From positions 923,925 to 987,924 of the forward strand of contig CAVWLJ010000010.1 of assembly GCA_963755755.1 (NCBI GenBank): a stretch of 64,000 nucleotides of DNA. Direction: 5' to 3'. Shown piece after piece: positions 14,904 through 23,557 of the stretch (positions are counted from its first letter, which is position 1; each line of letters starts with the position of its first letter). Made by a program: the position numbers and the translations under genes. The notes under the pieces were generated by a model. The model had not been told where the DNA came from and did not search any database. It worked only from the letters and a program-made list of their open reading frames with translations. This DNA comes from DATKNA01 sp963755755 (GTDB lineage Bacteria; Actinomycetota; Actinomycetes; Actinomycetales; Kineosporiaceae).

Positions 14904-16787
14904 ATGGCGGCTCGATCGTTCACGCGTGACCGCAGCGTGGCGCAGCGCAAGCTCGCGAAGGGCACGTGGCGGCGCGTCCTGACCTACGCGCGCCCCTACC
15001 GCGTCCCGATCGCCGTCTTCCTCGCGCTCGTCGTCCTCGACGCCTCCCTCGTCGTCGCGTCGCCGCTGCTGCTCAAGCGGCTCGTGGACGACGGCGTCTC
15101 CACGGGGGACCGCACCGTCGTCGTCGTGCTCGCCGGCATCGTCGCCGTGCTGGCCGTGGTCGACGCCCTCGCCGGTCTCGCCCAGCGCTACTTCTCCTCC
15201 CGCATCGGGGAGGGGCTCATCTACGACCTGCGGACCGAGGTCTTCGGGCACGTGCTCCGCCAGCCGGTGGCGTTCTTCACCCGGGCGCAGACCGGCGCGC
15301 TCGTGTCGCGGCTGAACAACGACGTCATCGGCGCCCAGCAGGCGTTCACGTCCACCCTGTCGGGCGTCGTCTCGAACGTCGTCTCGCTCGTCCTCGTCGG
15401 GGTCGCGATGATCTTCCTCTCCTGGCAGATCACCGTGGCGTCGCTGCTGCTCGTGCCCCTGTTCCTGCTACCGGCCCGCCGGGTGGGCGCCCGCCTGCAG
15501 CGGCTCACCCGCGAGTCGATGCAGCTGAACGCCGAGCTCGGCGGGCGCATGACGGAGCGGTTCAACGTCGCCGGGGCCCTGCTCGTCAAGCTCTTCGGCC
15601 ACCCGGACGCCGAGGACGCCGAGTTCGCCGACCGCGCCGGCCGGGTGCGGGACATCGGCGTGCGGATCGCGATGAGCAACCGCGTCTTCTTCACCTCGCT
15701 CACCCTGGTCGCGTCCCTGGCGACGGCCGTCGTCTACGGCGTCGGCGGGCTCCTCGTCATCGGGGAGACGCTGTCGATCGGCTCGCTGCTGGCGCTCGCC
15801 GCGCTGCTCGGCCGGCTCTACGGGCCGGTGACGGCGTTGACGAACGTGCACATCGACGTCATGACCGCGCTGGTCAGCTTCGAGCGCGTCTTCGAGGTGC
15901 TCGACCTCGAGCCGCTCGTCGCCGACCGTCCGGGCGCCGGTTCCCTGCCCTCCGGTCCGCTCTCCGTCGAGCTCGACGACGTCCACTTCCGCTACCCGGG
16001 CGCCGACGAGGTCTCGCTGGCGTCCCTGGAGCAGGTCGCCGTCCCCGACCGCGCCGCCGGCAGCGAGGTCCTGCACGGCGTCAGCCTGCGGGTCGAGCCC
16101 GGCCAGCTGCTCGCGCTCGTCGGCCCGAGCGGTGCCGGCAAGACGACGATCACGAGCCTGGTCGCCCGGTTGTACGACCCGACGAGCGGCGGCGTCCGGG
16201 TCGGCGGTGTCGACGTCCGCGACGTCACCCAGGCGTCCCTGCACAGCCGGGTCGGGGTCGTCACGCAGGAGGCCCACCTCTTCCACGACACCGTGCGCGC
16301 GAACCTCCTCTACGCCCGGCCCGAGGCGAGCGAGGCGCAGATGGAGCGCGCGTTGCGCGACGCCCAGATCTGGGACCTCGTCGCGTCCCTGCCGGAGGGC
16401 CTCGACACGGTGGTGGGCGACCGGGGGCACCGGCTCTCGGGCGGCGAGAAGCAGCGGATCGCCCTCGCCCGCCTGCTGCTCAAGGCGCCCGGCGTCGTCG
16501 TCCTCGACGAGGCCACCGCCCACCTGGACTCCGAGTCCGAGCAGGCCGTGCAGCGCGCGCTGGACGGTGCGCTCGAAGGGCGCACCGCGATCGTCATCGC
16601 CCACCGGCTCTCGACCGTGCGGGCGGCCGACGTCATCGCGGTCGTCGAGGGCGGACGGATCGTCCAGCAGGGCCGCCACGCCGAGCTCCTCGCCCGAGGC
16701 GGCCTCTACGCCGACCTCTACCGGACGCAGTTCGCCGAGGACGTCGAGGACGTCGAGGACGTCGAGGTCGCCCCGGCGTCCGCCTAG
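14904..16787 (+). CDS. ABC exporter, fused membrane and ATPase domains
   Basis: A half-size ABC exporter of about 627 residues. The N-terminal half holds six spans, and the ATPase has Walker A GPSGAGKTT, Q-loop VVTQEAHLFHDTV, signature LSGGEKQRIALARLLL and Walker B VVLDEATAHLD. A 15-20 residue insert (SLASLEQVAVPDRAAGSE) between the FRYPG strand and the VLHGVSL strand is unusual for the family. The acidic C-terminus repeats EDV, encoded by tandem GAGGACGTC 9-mers at about 16738-16767. The start is ATG 14904, although ATG 14900 is out of frame nearby and GTG 14877 is an in-frame alternative. It would act as a homodimer; the substrate is unknown. Confidence 0.9.
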   Translation: MAARSFTRDRSVAQRKLAKGTWRRVLTYARPYRVPIAVFLALVVLDASLVVASPLLLKRLVDDGVSTGDRTVVVVLAGIVAVLAVVDALAGLAQRYFSSRIGEGLIYDLRTEVFGHVLRQPVAFFTRAQTGALVSRLNNDVIGAQQAFTSTLSGVVSNVVSLVLVGVAMIFLSWQITVASLLLVPLFLLPARRVGARLQRLTRESMQLNAELGGRMTERFNVAGALLVKLFGHPDAEDAEFADRAGRVRDIGVRIAMSNRVFFTSLTLVASLATAVVYGVGGLLVIGETLSIGSLLALAALLGRLYGPVTALTNVHIDVMTALVSFERVFEVLDLEPLVADRPGAGSLPSGPLSVELDDVHFRYPGADEVSLASLEQVAVPDRAAGSEVLHGVSLRVEPGQLLALVGPSGAGKTTITSLVARLYDPTSGGVRVGGVDVRDVTQASLHSRVGVVTQEAHLFHDTVRANLLYARPEASEAQMERALRDAQIWDLVASLPEGLDTVVGDRGHRLSGGEKQRIALARLLLKAPGVVVLDEATAHLDSESEQAVQRALDGALEGRTAIVIAHRLSTVRAADVIAVVEGGRIVQQGRHAELLARGGLYADLYRTQFAEDVEDVEDVEVAPASA

Positions 16788-16805
16788 CCTGCCTGGACGT
16801 CCGGC

Positions 16806-17579
16806 CTACAGGCCGTGGCCGACGCCGCCGTCGACGGCGAGCGCGGTGCCGGTGACATAGCTCGCGGCGGGGGAGAGCAGGAAGACGGCGGGCCGGGCGA
16901 ACTCCAGTGGCTCGCCGCAGCGCTGCAGCGGGATGGAGGCGGCGGCCAGGTTCGCGTCGTCCGCTTCCTCGGTGTTCCGGGATTCGTGGGCGCGAGCGGC
17001 GGCGAGAGGATCCGGCTCCATGCGGCCGCTGACGAGGCTGTTCACCCGTACGGCGCGCGGTCCGAGCTCGTCGGCCAGGGACTTCGCGGCTCGGGCCAGC
17101 GCGGGCTGCAGCCCGTCGGCCACGGCCGTCCCCTCGACCGGCCCGCGCGGCGAGGCCGACAGCAGGAGCACGATCGATCCGCCCTCCTGCGACAGGTTGC
17201 CGGCGACCGTGCGCACGAGCCGGAGCGGAGCGAGGAAGGCGGACTCGAACCCCAGCCGCCACTCGCCGTCGTCCGCCTGCAGGGCGGTGGCGCGGGGCTG
17301 GGGGGAGACGTCGACGAGCGCCCCGTCGAGCCGGCCGTAGCGGGCGATCGCGGCGGCCACCAGGCAGGTCTCGAGACCGGGATCGGCCAGGTCGCCACCG
17401 ATGGCGATGGCGCGGTCGGCGCCGCCCAGGGCCGCGGCGACCTTGGTCAGCGTCTCCTCGTCGTCCCCGCTCAGCACCAGGCGCGCGCCCTCGGCGACGA
17501 GCTGCTCGGCGCAGGCGCGGCCGACGCCACCGGCTGCACCGGTGACGACGTAGACGCGGTCGTTCAGGCCGAGGTCCAC
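16806..17579 (-). CDS. SDR-fold protein lacking the catalytic residues
   Basis: A 257-residue short-chain dehydrogenase fold. The cofactor motif TGAAGGVG is at residue 13 and the C-terminal YVTGTALAVDGGVGHG block is intact. The active site is not: where YxxxK is expected the sequence has Ala154 and Gln158, and the NAG motif reads VDVSPQ. Only the Ser in LLLSAS (residue 141) remains. It may be a non-catalytic or mechanistically different SDR. GTG 17579 is preceded by GGGAGG, which decides the start over a longer frame. It is divergent from the sirtuin gene with 140 bp between them. Confidence 0.82.
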   Translation of the reverse strand: MDLGLNDRVYVVTGAAGGVGRACAEQLVAEGARLVLSGDDEETLTKVAAALGGADRAIAIGGDLADPGLETCLVAAAIARYGRLDGALVDVSPQPRATALQADDGEWRLGFESAFLAPLRLVRTVAGNLSQEGGSIVLLLSASPRGPVEGTAVADGLQPALARAAKSLADELGPRAVRVNSLVSGRMEPDPLAAARAHESRNTEEADDANLAAASIPLQRCGEPLEFARPAVFLLSPAASYVTGTALAVDGGVGHGL

Positions 17580-17672
17580 GCGCACCTCCCTCGCATCCGG
17601 CAGCGTGGTGCCCGGCGCTGAGCTCCACGGCATCGCACGAAGGCACCATCGGCGGCGGCTGCGCGGTCATGA

Positions 17673-17686
17673 GGGAACCCGTTCCC
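17673..17686. promoter_or_regulatory. Short inverted repeat GGGAAC-CC-GTTCCC between divergent genes
   Basis: A perfect 6-bp inverted repeat with a 2-bp centre lies 34 bp before the sirtuin start and 94 bp before the SDR start. It is well placed as an operator for one or both genes. The binding protein is unknown. Confidence 0.4.
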
Positions 17687-17719
17687 GCCGAGCGTGCCTC
17701 GGCGTGCTTAGGCTGGGGC

Positions 17720-18487
17720 ATGACCGGACACGTCGTGGACGAGGTCGCCGGGTGGATCCGGGACGCCGGTGCCGTGACCGTCCTGACCGGCGCCGGGATG
17801 TCGACCGAGTCGGGCATTCCGGACTTCCGCGGGCCGGACGGCCTGTGGACGCGCGACCCCGCTGCTCGCCGGCTCTTCGACATCGAGGCCTACCGGTCGG
17901 ACGCGGAGATCCGGCGGCAGGCCTGGCGGCGGCGATCCGAGCACCCGGCGTGGTCGGCGCGACCGCACGCGGGGCACCGCGCGCTGGTCGACCTCGAACG
18001 ATCCGGGCGACTGCGCGGGCTGGTCACGCAGAACATCGACGGCCTGCACCAGCTCGCCGGGAACACTCCGGAGCAGGTGCTGGAGATCCACGGCAGCATC
18101 CACCGGGTGGAGTGCCTCGGGTGCGCCTGGACCGCTCCGACCGCGGAGACGCTGCAGCGGGTCGCCGCGGGGGAGGACGACCCGCACTGCCTCCGGTGCG
18201 GCGACCTGGTGAAGACCGCGACGGTGTCGTTCGGGCAGAAACTCGACGCCCAGTTGCTGAGCCGCGCCGTCGCGGCCGCCGCCGAGGCGGACCTCTTCCT
18301 CGCCGTCGGGACGACGCTCAGCGTCCGGCCCGCCGCCTCACTCGTCGACGTGGCCCGCCGAGCGGGCGCCCGGTTGGTGATCGTCAACGCCGGCGCCACC
18401 GCCTACGACGCGGTCGCCGACGCCCGCCTCGAGGCGCGCATCGGCGAGGTCCTCCCACTCCTCGTCGGTGAGCTCGCGGCGGCCTGA
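17720..18487 (+). CDS. NAD-dependent protein deacylase, sirtuin
   Basis: A 255-residue Sir2 enzyme that removes acyl groups from lysine using NAD+. The motifs GAGMSTESGIPDFRGPDGLW, TQNIDGLH and the catalytic His in EIHGSIH are present. The zinc ribbon has the four cysteines CLGC and CLRC, and the NAD-binding end has VGTTLSVRPA. There is no Tyr-x-x-Arg class III signature in the expected helix, so a deacetylase rather than a desuccinylase is likelier. The ATG at 17720 was preferred to a GTG 51 bp upstream. Its 3' end overlaps the convergent SURF1 frame by 150 bp. Confidence 0.92.
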   Translation: MTGHVVDEVAGWIRDAGAVTVLTGAGMSTESGIPDFRGPDGLWTRDPAARRLFDIEAYRSDAEIRRQAWRRRSEHPAWSARPHAGHRALVDLERSGRLRGLVTQNIDGLHQLAGNTPEQVLEIHGSIHRVECLGCAWTAPTAETLQRVAAGEDDPHCLRCGDLVKTATVSFGQKLDAQLLSRAVAAAAEADLFLAVGTTLSVRPAASLVDVARRAGARLVIVNAGATAYDAVADARLEARIGEVLPLLVGELAAA

Positions 18488-19409
18488 CCGGCGTCCGAAC
18501 CGGAACGACCTCGCCGGCACCTGCGCGACGGCCGGCTCGCCGGGCCGGGCCGGCTCGCCCGCCCCGACCGGCGCCGCGACCGGCTCGCCAGCCTCCTCCG
18601 AATCCTCCCGGCCGTCCGGGTCGGCGGAGCCGTCGGCCTCGAGCAACCGGCGCTGCGCCTCCTTGCGCGCGTACACGACGAGCAGGACGTAGACGACGAC
18701 GGCCCCGAGCCACCACTGGATGGCGTAGGCGAGGTGGGGGCCCGAGGTCCTCGTCGGGTCGCGGGATCAGGGACGGCGCGCTCGCGGGCGGCGGCTGCTC
18801 CTGGGCCAGGACGCCGTAGGCACCCGTGACGGCCGGGGCGCCGAGTGCGGAGGTCAACCGGGGGACGTCGATGCGCTCGGCCTGACCCGCCGGAGCGGCC
18901 CGGGTCGTCGGCGGCTCCGGCGGCCTCAGCCGCGCCACGACCGTCACCTCGCCGGCGGGCGGGGCCGGGACGCTGTCAGGGCGTGCGCCCGAGGCTCCGT
19001 TCGGGATCCAGCCCCGGTCCACGAGCAGCACCGGCCCGCCGTCGACGCGGAACGGGACGACGACCTCGTAGCCGTACTCGCCGTTCTCGTCGGGCCGGTT
19101 CCGGATGACCACCGTGTCGTCGCCCAGATACGTCCCCCGGACCTGGACCGGCCGCCACTCCTCGTCCTTGGGGAGGGGCTGCGTCGGTACCGGCACGAGT
19201 TCGGCGAGGGACGCGGGCCGCGCGTCGTAGGCGCGATCGATCTGCTGCGCCATCGCGACCTTGCCCTCGTGCCGCCCCCACTGCCACCGCCCGAGGTAGA
19301 CGCAGGCGAGGGAGAGCGCGACGACCAGGAAGCCCGCCCGCAGCCAGTACGGCTCCCGGAGCACGGCGAGCACGCCGCGAACGCCGGGTCGCGGCGGGGC
19401 GTCGTTCAC
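18338..19409 (-). pseudogene. SURF1 family cytochrome oxidase assembly protein, one-base frameshift
   Basis: SURF1 proteins help assemble haem-copper cytochrome c oxidase in the membrane. The N-terminal span (WLRAGFLVVALSLACVYLG), the WQWGRH motif, the RPVQVRGTYL block and VDRGWIP are in one frame from GTG 19409 to about 18740. Then five consecutive G on the plus strand (18736-18740), where four are expected, shift the frame. Reading past the extra base restores HLAYAIQWWLGAVVVYVLL, the C-terminal span, followed by a Pro/Ala/Glu-rich tail. A homopolymer miscall is the simplest explanation. It overlaps the upstream small gene by 4 bp. Confidence 0.85.
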
Positions 19410-19630
19410 TGCGCGGCCTCGTCGAGCCGGGCGGCGGGCACGACCTCGCGGAGGAACCCGCGGACGCCCAGGAAGCTCTCGAGCTCGGCCCGGTGGGCAT
19501 CGCAGGCGAGCCACGTCTTGCGCCGCTCGGGCGGATGCAGCCGGGGGTTGTTCCAGCGGAGCGCCCACGTCGCCGTCGCGCGGCAGCCGCGCGCGCTGCA
19601 CGTCAGCCGTTCCGGGGCCTCGCCGAGCAC
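19406..19630 (-). CDS. Small conserved actinobacterial protein upstream of SURF1
   Basis: A 74-residue protein with two CxxH/CxxC-like features, LTCSARGCRATATWALRWNN and ACDAHRAELE, that suggest metal binding. It is conserved next to SURF1 in actinobacteria, but I know no function. GTG 19630 is preceded by GAGGGAG at about 10 bases; GTG 19648 is an alternative. The stop overlaps the SURF1 start (GTGA), so the two are co-translated. A role linked to oxidase assembly is only a guess from position. Confidence 0.65.
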   Translation of the reverse strand: MLGEAPERLTCSARGCRATATWALRWNNPRLHPPERRKTWLACDAHRAELESFLGVRGFLREVVPAARLDEAAQ

Positions 19631-19648
19631 AGCCCCAGTCTCCCTCAC

Positions 19649-20019
19649 CCGCCCCGCCCCGCAGCGCCGCCCCCGATCCGGACGCCTGCATGATCTCGGG
19701 TGACAGCACCGGAGGCCGGGAACACGAGCACGGACATGGGCGGACGCCGGGCAGCCACGGGGGTTGCCGCCCGGCGTCCTCGTGCGCGCCCCGACGGGGG
19801 ATGCAGAGCGCGCCCGAGAAGTATGACACGCACGAGTGTCACCGAAATAGGTCGCCGAGAGGTGCCCGCAGAGTTCGCCCGACCGGCTCATCCCATGGCG
19901 TGAGCGATCACGCTGACGGCCGTTCCGACAGGCTCCGAACGGGTGCTCCGCCGCTGCTCCGACGCGCGGCCGCAGCCGGCCGATGTCACCATCGGAGCAG
20001 GTCGGCGAAGGGAGCACGC
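19649..20019. other. Intergenic stretch with an 18-bp inverted repeat
   Basis: About 370 bp without a convincing gene separates the divergent SURF1-side gene and the DUF427 gene. It contains TGACAC-GCACGA-GTGTCA at 19824-19841, a perfect 6-bp inverted repeat with a 6-bp spacer. A CTGCATGATCTCGG stretch at about 19686 weakly resembles the TGATCATG repeats found further on. Nothing else is recognisable. Confidence 0.5.
19824..19841. promoter_or_regulatory. Inverted repeat TGACAC-N6-GTGTCA, candidate operator
   Basis: Perfect 6-bp arms with a 6-bp spacer lie in the divergent intergenic region, about 180 bp before DUF427 and 190 bp before the SURF1-side gene. The form suits a dimeric TetR- or GntR-type regulator. 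No regulator is encoded next to it. Confidence 0.35.
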
Positions 20020-20532
20020 GTGGTGATCCGGCGTCCCGGGCCGGGCGAGCGTGAGCTGCCGGGCCCCGGGCAGGAGTCCGTCTGGGACTATCCGCGACCG
20101 CCACGCCTCGAACCCGCCGGCGTCCGCATCGAGATCGTCCTCGGTGGCGTCCCGGTGGTGAGCACCGACGCCGCGCTGCGCGTCCTGGAGACGAGCCACC
20201 CGCCGACGTACTACCTGCCGGAGTCCGACTTCGCCCCCGGCAGCCTCCGGCCGGCGGGCGGCGGCTCGTTCTGCGAGTGGAAGGGCCAGGCCGCCTACTA
20301 CGACGTCGTCGCCGGCGGGGTGGTGGCGGAGCGGGCGGGGTGGACCTACCCCGCCCCGACCCCGCCCTACGAGGCGCTCGCCGGGCACGTCGCCGTGTAC
20401 GCCGCTGCGATGGACCGGTGCACGGTGGACGGCGAGGTCGCCCGACCGCAGCCCGGGGGGTTCTACGGCGGCTGGGTGACGTCGAAGGTCGTCGGGCCGT
20501 TCAAGGGCGCGCCCGGCACGCAGTTCTGGTAG
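20020..20532 (+). CDS. DUF427 domain protein
   Basis: A 170-residue DUF427 protein, a small beta-rich fold of unknown function common in actinobacteria and fungi. Family blocks seen are VLETSHPPTYYLPESDF, SFCEWKGQAAYYDV and the C-terminal CTVDGEVARPQPGGFYGGW. It starts at GTG 20020 with GAAGGGAG upstream. The 3' end abuts the convergent DUF3099 gene without a gap. No operon partner gives a hint to its job. Confidence 0.92.
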   Translation: MVIRRPGPGERELPGPGQESVWDYPRPPRLEPAGVRIEIVLGGVPVVSTDAALRVLETSHPPTYYLPESDFAPGSLRPAGGGSFCEWKGQAAYYDVVAGGVVAERAGWTYPAPTPPYEALAGHVAVYAAAMDRCTVDGEVARPQPGGFYGGWVTSKVVGPFKGAPGTQFW

Positions 20533-20895
20533 TCAGCGCCGCTCGTGCTCGACGGGTTCCACGTGCTCGACATGCACCGGCGCGGCGGGCGGGGCGCCGG
20601 TGAGCCCGGGCCGCTGTAGAGGCGGTGGGGGCGGGAGGGGCCGCTCCCGGCGTTCCCCGGCCGCGTTCGCGGCGACGACGGCGACGTACGGCAGCGCGAT
20701 CGCGCCGACGGCGAACACCCAGCGCAGCGGTCCGGGAACGACGATCACGAGGATGACGCACAGCGTCCGGATCCCCATCGAGAGCAGGTACCGCCCTGCG
20801 CGCTGCTGCATGTCCGCGGAGTGGGACCCTGCGGCGGAGGTGATCCGGTAGACCTCCGGCCGCGTCGGCTCGGGTCTGCCGCTCCCTGAACTCAC
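20533..20895 (-). CDS. DUF3099 membrane protein
   Basis: A 120-residue DUF3099 protein with two transmembrane segments (about residues 42-55 and 60-77). The family block YRITSAAGSHSADMQQRAGRY followed by LLSMGIRTLCVIL is clear. A Pro-rich stretch (PLPPPPPLQRPG) and a His/Glu-rich tail follow. It is an actinobacterial cell-envelope protein of unknown function. Its stop directly abuts the convergent DUF427 stop. Confidence 0.9.
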   Translation of the reverse strand: MSSGSGRPEPTRPEVYRITSAAGSHSADMQQRAGRYLLSMGIRTLCVILVIVVPGPLRWVFAVGAIALPYVAVVAANAAGERRERPLPPPPPLQRPGLTGAPPAAPVHVEHVEPVEHERR

Positions 20896-20958
20896 GCCTC
20901 GACCGTACGCCGCGGCACGTCACGTCGCACCACAGGACCTCGGCGTTCGCTGGAAGCG

Positions 20959-21939
20959 TCAGCGGTCGACGGTCAGGACCAGCTTGCCCGTCGTCCCACG
21001 TCGCAGCAGCGCCTCGTGGGCCTCGCGCGCGGACTCCAGCGGATAGCTCCCGCCGACGACCGGATGCAGCCGGCCGGCCCGCACGAGCGAGACGAGCTCG
21101 TCCATCGCCGGCTGGAGACCGCCGGGGGCCCGGAGCGCGTGCATGAGCCAGAAACCGGCCACCGTCCGGGAGTGCGCCATGAGGCCGGCGGGGGACACCG
21201 GCTGCGGCTGCGTCCGGGAGGCCTGGCCGTAGGCGGCGAGCCGGCCGAGGGGCGCGAGCGCGGCCAGCGACCCGTCGAAGACGTGCCCGCCGGTCATCTC
21301 CAGCACGATGTCGACGCCGCGACCGCCGTTGGCCTCCCGCAGCATCTCGCGGACCTCGTCGGCCGTCGTCGTCCCCGAGACGTCGACGGCGACGTCCGCG
21401 CCGAGCCGCAGCGCGAGCTCCCGCTTCTCGGGCGACGACGCGGTGGCGATCACCCGGCCCGCTCCCCACTGCTTGGCGAGCTGGACGGCGAGCGTGCCGA
21501 CGCCGCCGGCCGCGGCGTGCACGACGACGCTCTCGCCGAGGCTGAGCCGGGTCGACGTCCGCAGCAGGAACCAGGCGGTGGTGCCCTGCAGCACGAGCGC
21601 GAGCGCCTCGCCGTCGGAGATCCCGTCCGGAATCGGGAAGGCCACCGCCTCCGGTGCCGCGGCCTGCTCGGCGTACCCGCCGCCGCCGCCGAGCAGCGCG
21701 ACGACGCGCTCGCCGTCGTGCGTCCCGCCGCGGGCGGTGCCGACGACCTCGGCCCCGGGCACGAAGGGCAGTTCCTGCGGACGCAGGTAGGTGTCGTCGG
21801 TGGCATGCGTGTCGGCGTAGTTCACGCCGGCCGCGGTCACGTCCACCAGCACCTGGCCGGGGCCGGCCTGGGGCGGCTCGAGGTCGACGATCTCGAGCAC
21901 CTCCGGTCCCCCGAAGCGGCTCACCTGCACGGCCTTCAT
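20959..21939 (-). CDS. NADPH:quinone oxidoreductase, zinc-free MDR family
   Basis: A 326-residue medium-chain reductase of the quinone oxidoreductase branch. The N-terminal GroES-like domain (MKAVQVSRFGGPEVLEI, GVNYADTHATDDTY) lacks the zinc-ligand cysteines. The Rossmann domain has the NADP-binding AAAGGVGTLAVQLAK motif (about residue 145). It likely reduces quinones or enones with NADPH in the cytosol. It is divergent from fabG with 94 bp between the starts. ATG 21939 gives the canonical N-terminus. Confidence 0.92.
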   Translation of the reverse strand: MKAVQVSRFGGPEVLEIVDLEPPQAGPGQVLVDVTAAGVNYADTHATDDTYLRPQELPFVPGAEVVGTARGGTHDGERVVALLGGGGGYAEQAAAPEAVAFPIPDGISDGEALALVLQGTTAWFLLRTSTRLSLGESVVVHAAAGGVGTLAVQLAKQWGAGRVIATASSPEKRELALRLGADVAVDVSGTTTADEVREMLREANGGRGVDIVLEMTGGHVFDGSLAALAPLGRLAAYGQASRTQPQPVSPAGLMAHSRTVAGFWLMHALRAPGGLQPAMDELVSLVRAGRLHPVVGGSYPLESAREAHEALLRRGTTGKLVLTVDR

Positions 21940-22033
21940 GCGTCCTGCTCCCGTCTGGCTGGTGGCGGTGCCGCCGACCCTAACGGGTAGGGTCTCGCGC
22001 GTCTCACCCGCGAGGCAGCAACAGGAGGAGCCC

Positions 22034-22738
22034 ATGGCCCGCAGCGTGCTCGTCACCGGGGGGAACCGGGGGATCGGCCTGGCCATCGCCCGGGCCCTGG
22101 CGGCGGACGGCGACAGCGTCGCGATCACGCACCGGTCCGGGGAGCCGCCCGAGGGACTCTTCGGCGTCCGCTGCGACGTCACCGACACCGCCCAGGTGGA
22201 TGCGGCCTTCACCGCCGTCGAGGAGCACCAGGGCCCGGTGGAGGTGCTCGTCGCCAACGCCGGCCTGACCCGCGACCAGCTCCTGCTGCGCATGAGCGAC
22301 GAGGACTTCGACGCCGTCGTCGACACCAACCTCGCCGGCACCTTCCGATGCGCCCGCCGCGCGAGCAAGGGGATGATCCGGCTGCGGCGGGGGCGGATCG
22401 TGCTCATCTCCAGCGTCGTCGGTCTCTACGGCTCGCCGGGTCAGGTCAACTACGCCGCGAGCAAGGCCGGCCTCGTCGGCATCGCCCGGTCGATCACCCG
22501 CGAGCTCGGTGGCCGGGGCATCACCGCCAACGTCGTCGCGCCGGGCTTCGTCGAGACCGACATGACCGCGGCACTGCCCGAGGACACCAAGGCCGCCTAT
22601 CTCAAGGCCATCCCCGCGGGGCGCTTCGCGCAGACCGAGGAGGTCGCGGCGGCCGTCCGGTTCCTCGCCTCGGACGCCGCCGCGTACATCAGTGGCGCGG
22701 TCCTGCCGGTCGACGGCGGCCTGGGCATGGGCCACTGA
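22034..22738 (+). CDS. fabG: 3-oxoacyl-ACP reductase (FabG/MabA)
   Basis: A 234-residue beta-ketoacyl-ACP reductase of type II fatty acid synthesis. It has TGGNRGIG at residue 8, NAG (VANAG), the catalytic Ser in LISSV, YAASK, and the PGFVETDMT loop. It is preceded by AGGAGG with an 6-base spacing to ATG 22034. InhA follows 57 bp downstream on the same strand, the same order as mabA-inhA of mycobacteria, so the pair should carry out successive reductions in chain elongation. Confidence 0.95.
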   Translation: MARSVLVTGGNRGIGLAIARALAADGDSVAITHRSGEPPEGLFGVRCDVTDTAQVDAAFTAVEEHQGPVEVLVANAGLTRDQLLLRMSDEDFDAVVDTNLAGTFRCARRASKGMIRLRRGRIVLISSVVGLYGSPGQVNYAASKAGLVGIARSITRELGGRGITANVVAPGFVETDMTAALPEDTKAAYLKAIPAGRFAQTEEVAAAVRFLASDAAAYISGAVLPVDGGLGMGH

Positions 22739-22795
22739 TCGGTCGCGGGATAGGGTCTCGGCAACTCCACCGGTGGTGAGCGCGAGGGAGACGCC

Positions 22796-23554
22796 ATGGG
22801 TCTGCTCGACGGCAGGACGTTGCTGGTCACGGGGGTCCTCACGGACTCCTCGATCGCCTTCCACGTGGCCCGGCTGGCCCAGGAGGAGGGCGCGGACGTC
22901 GTCCTGACGTCGTTCGGGCGGCAGATGAAGATCACGACGGCGATCGCCCGCCGGCTGCCGAAGCCCGCGCCGCTGGTCGAGCTCGACGTGACGAACAGCG
23001 AGGACCTCGACGCCCTGGCCGACCGCGTCCGCGAGCACACCGACGCACTGCACGGCGTCGTCCACTCGATCGGGTTCGCGCCCAAGGGCGCCTTCGACTT
23101 CCTCAACGCCTCGTGGGAGGACGTCTCGACGGCCCTGCAGGTGTCGGCCTACTCGCTCAAGGCGCTCGGCGTGGCCGCGAAGCCGCTGCTCGGTCCCGGG
23201 TCGTCGATCGTCGGCCTCACGTTCGACGCCCGCTACGCCTGGCCGGTCTACGACTGGATGGGGGTCGCGAAGGCCGCCTTCGAGTCCACCGCCCGGTACC
23301 TCGCCCGCGAACTCGGGCCGGAGGGCATCCGCGTCAACCTCGTCGCCGCCGGCCCGATCCGCACGACGGCGGCGAAGTCGATCCCCGGCTTCGAGGCGTT
23401 CGAGGACGTGTGGCCGGAGAAGGCGCCGCTCGGCTGGGACATCACCAACCCCGAGCCGACGGCCCGCACGGTGACCGTGCTGCTCTCCGACTGGTTCCCG
23501 GCGACGACGGGGGAGATCGTCCACGTCGACGGCGGCTTCCACGCGATGGGGTAG
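22796..23554 (+). CDS. inhA: NADH-dependent enoyl-ACP reductase (InhA/FabI)
   Basis: A 252-residue enoyl-ACP reductase for the last step of the FAS-II cycle. It shows the InhA/FabI form of the Rossmann motif (LLVTGVLTDSSIAFHVA) and the active-site pair YDWMGVAK, where Tyr and Lys are seven residues apart as in InhA, not YxxxK. The C-terminal EIVHVDGGFHAMG block is intact. It forms an operon with fabG and, 3 bp downstream, a sixA-like gene. Organisms of this lineage need not make mycolic acids, so general fatty acid synthesis is the safest role. Confidence 0.95.
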   Translation: MGLLDGRTLLVTGVLTDSSIAFHVARLAQEEGADVVLTSFGRQMKITTAIARRLPKPAPLVELDVTNSEDLDALADRVREHTDALHGVVHSIGFAPKGAFDFLNASWEDVSTALQVSAYSLKALGVAAKPLLGPGSSIVGLTFDARYAWPVYDWMGVAKAAFESTARYLARELGPEGIRVNLVAAGPIRTTAAKSIPGFEAFEDVWPEKAPLGWDITNPEPTARTVTVLLSDWFPATTGEIVHVDGGFHAMG

Positions 23555-23557
23555 CAG

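Noticed and set aside
19686..19700. CTGCATGATCTCGG as a further copy of the TGATCATG repeat
   Set aside because: Only half of the core matches and there is no inverted partner nearby.
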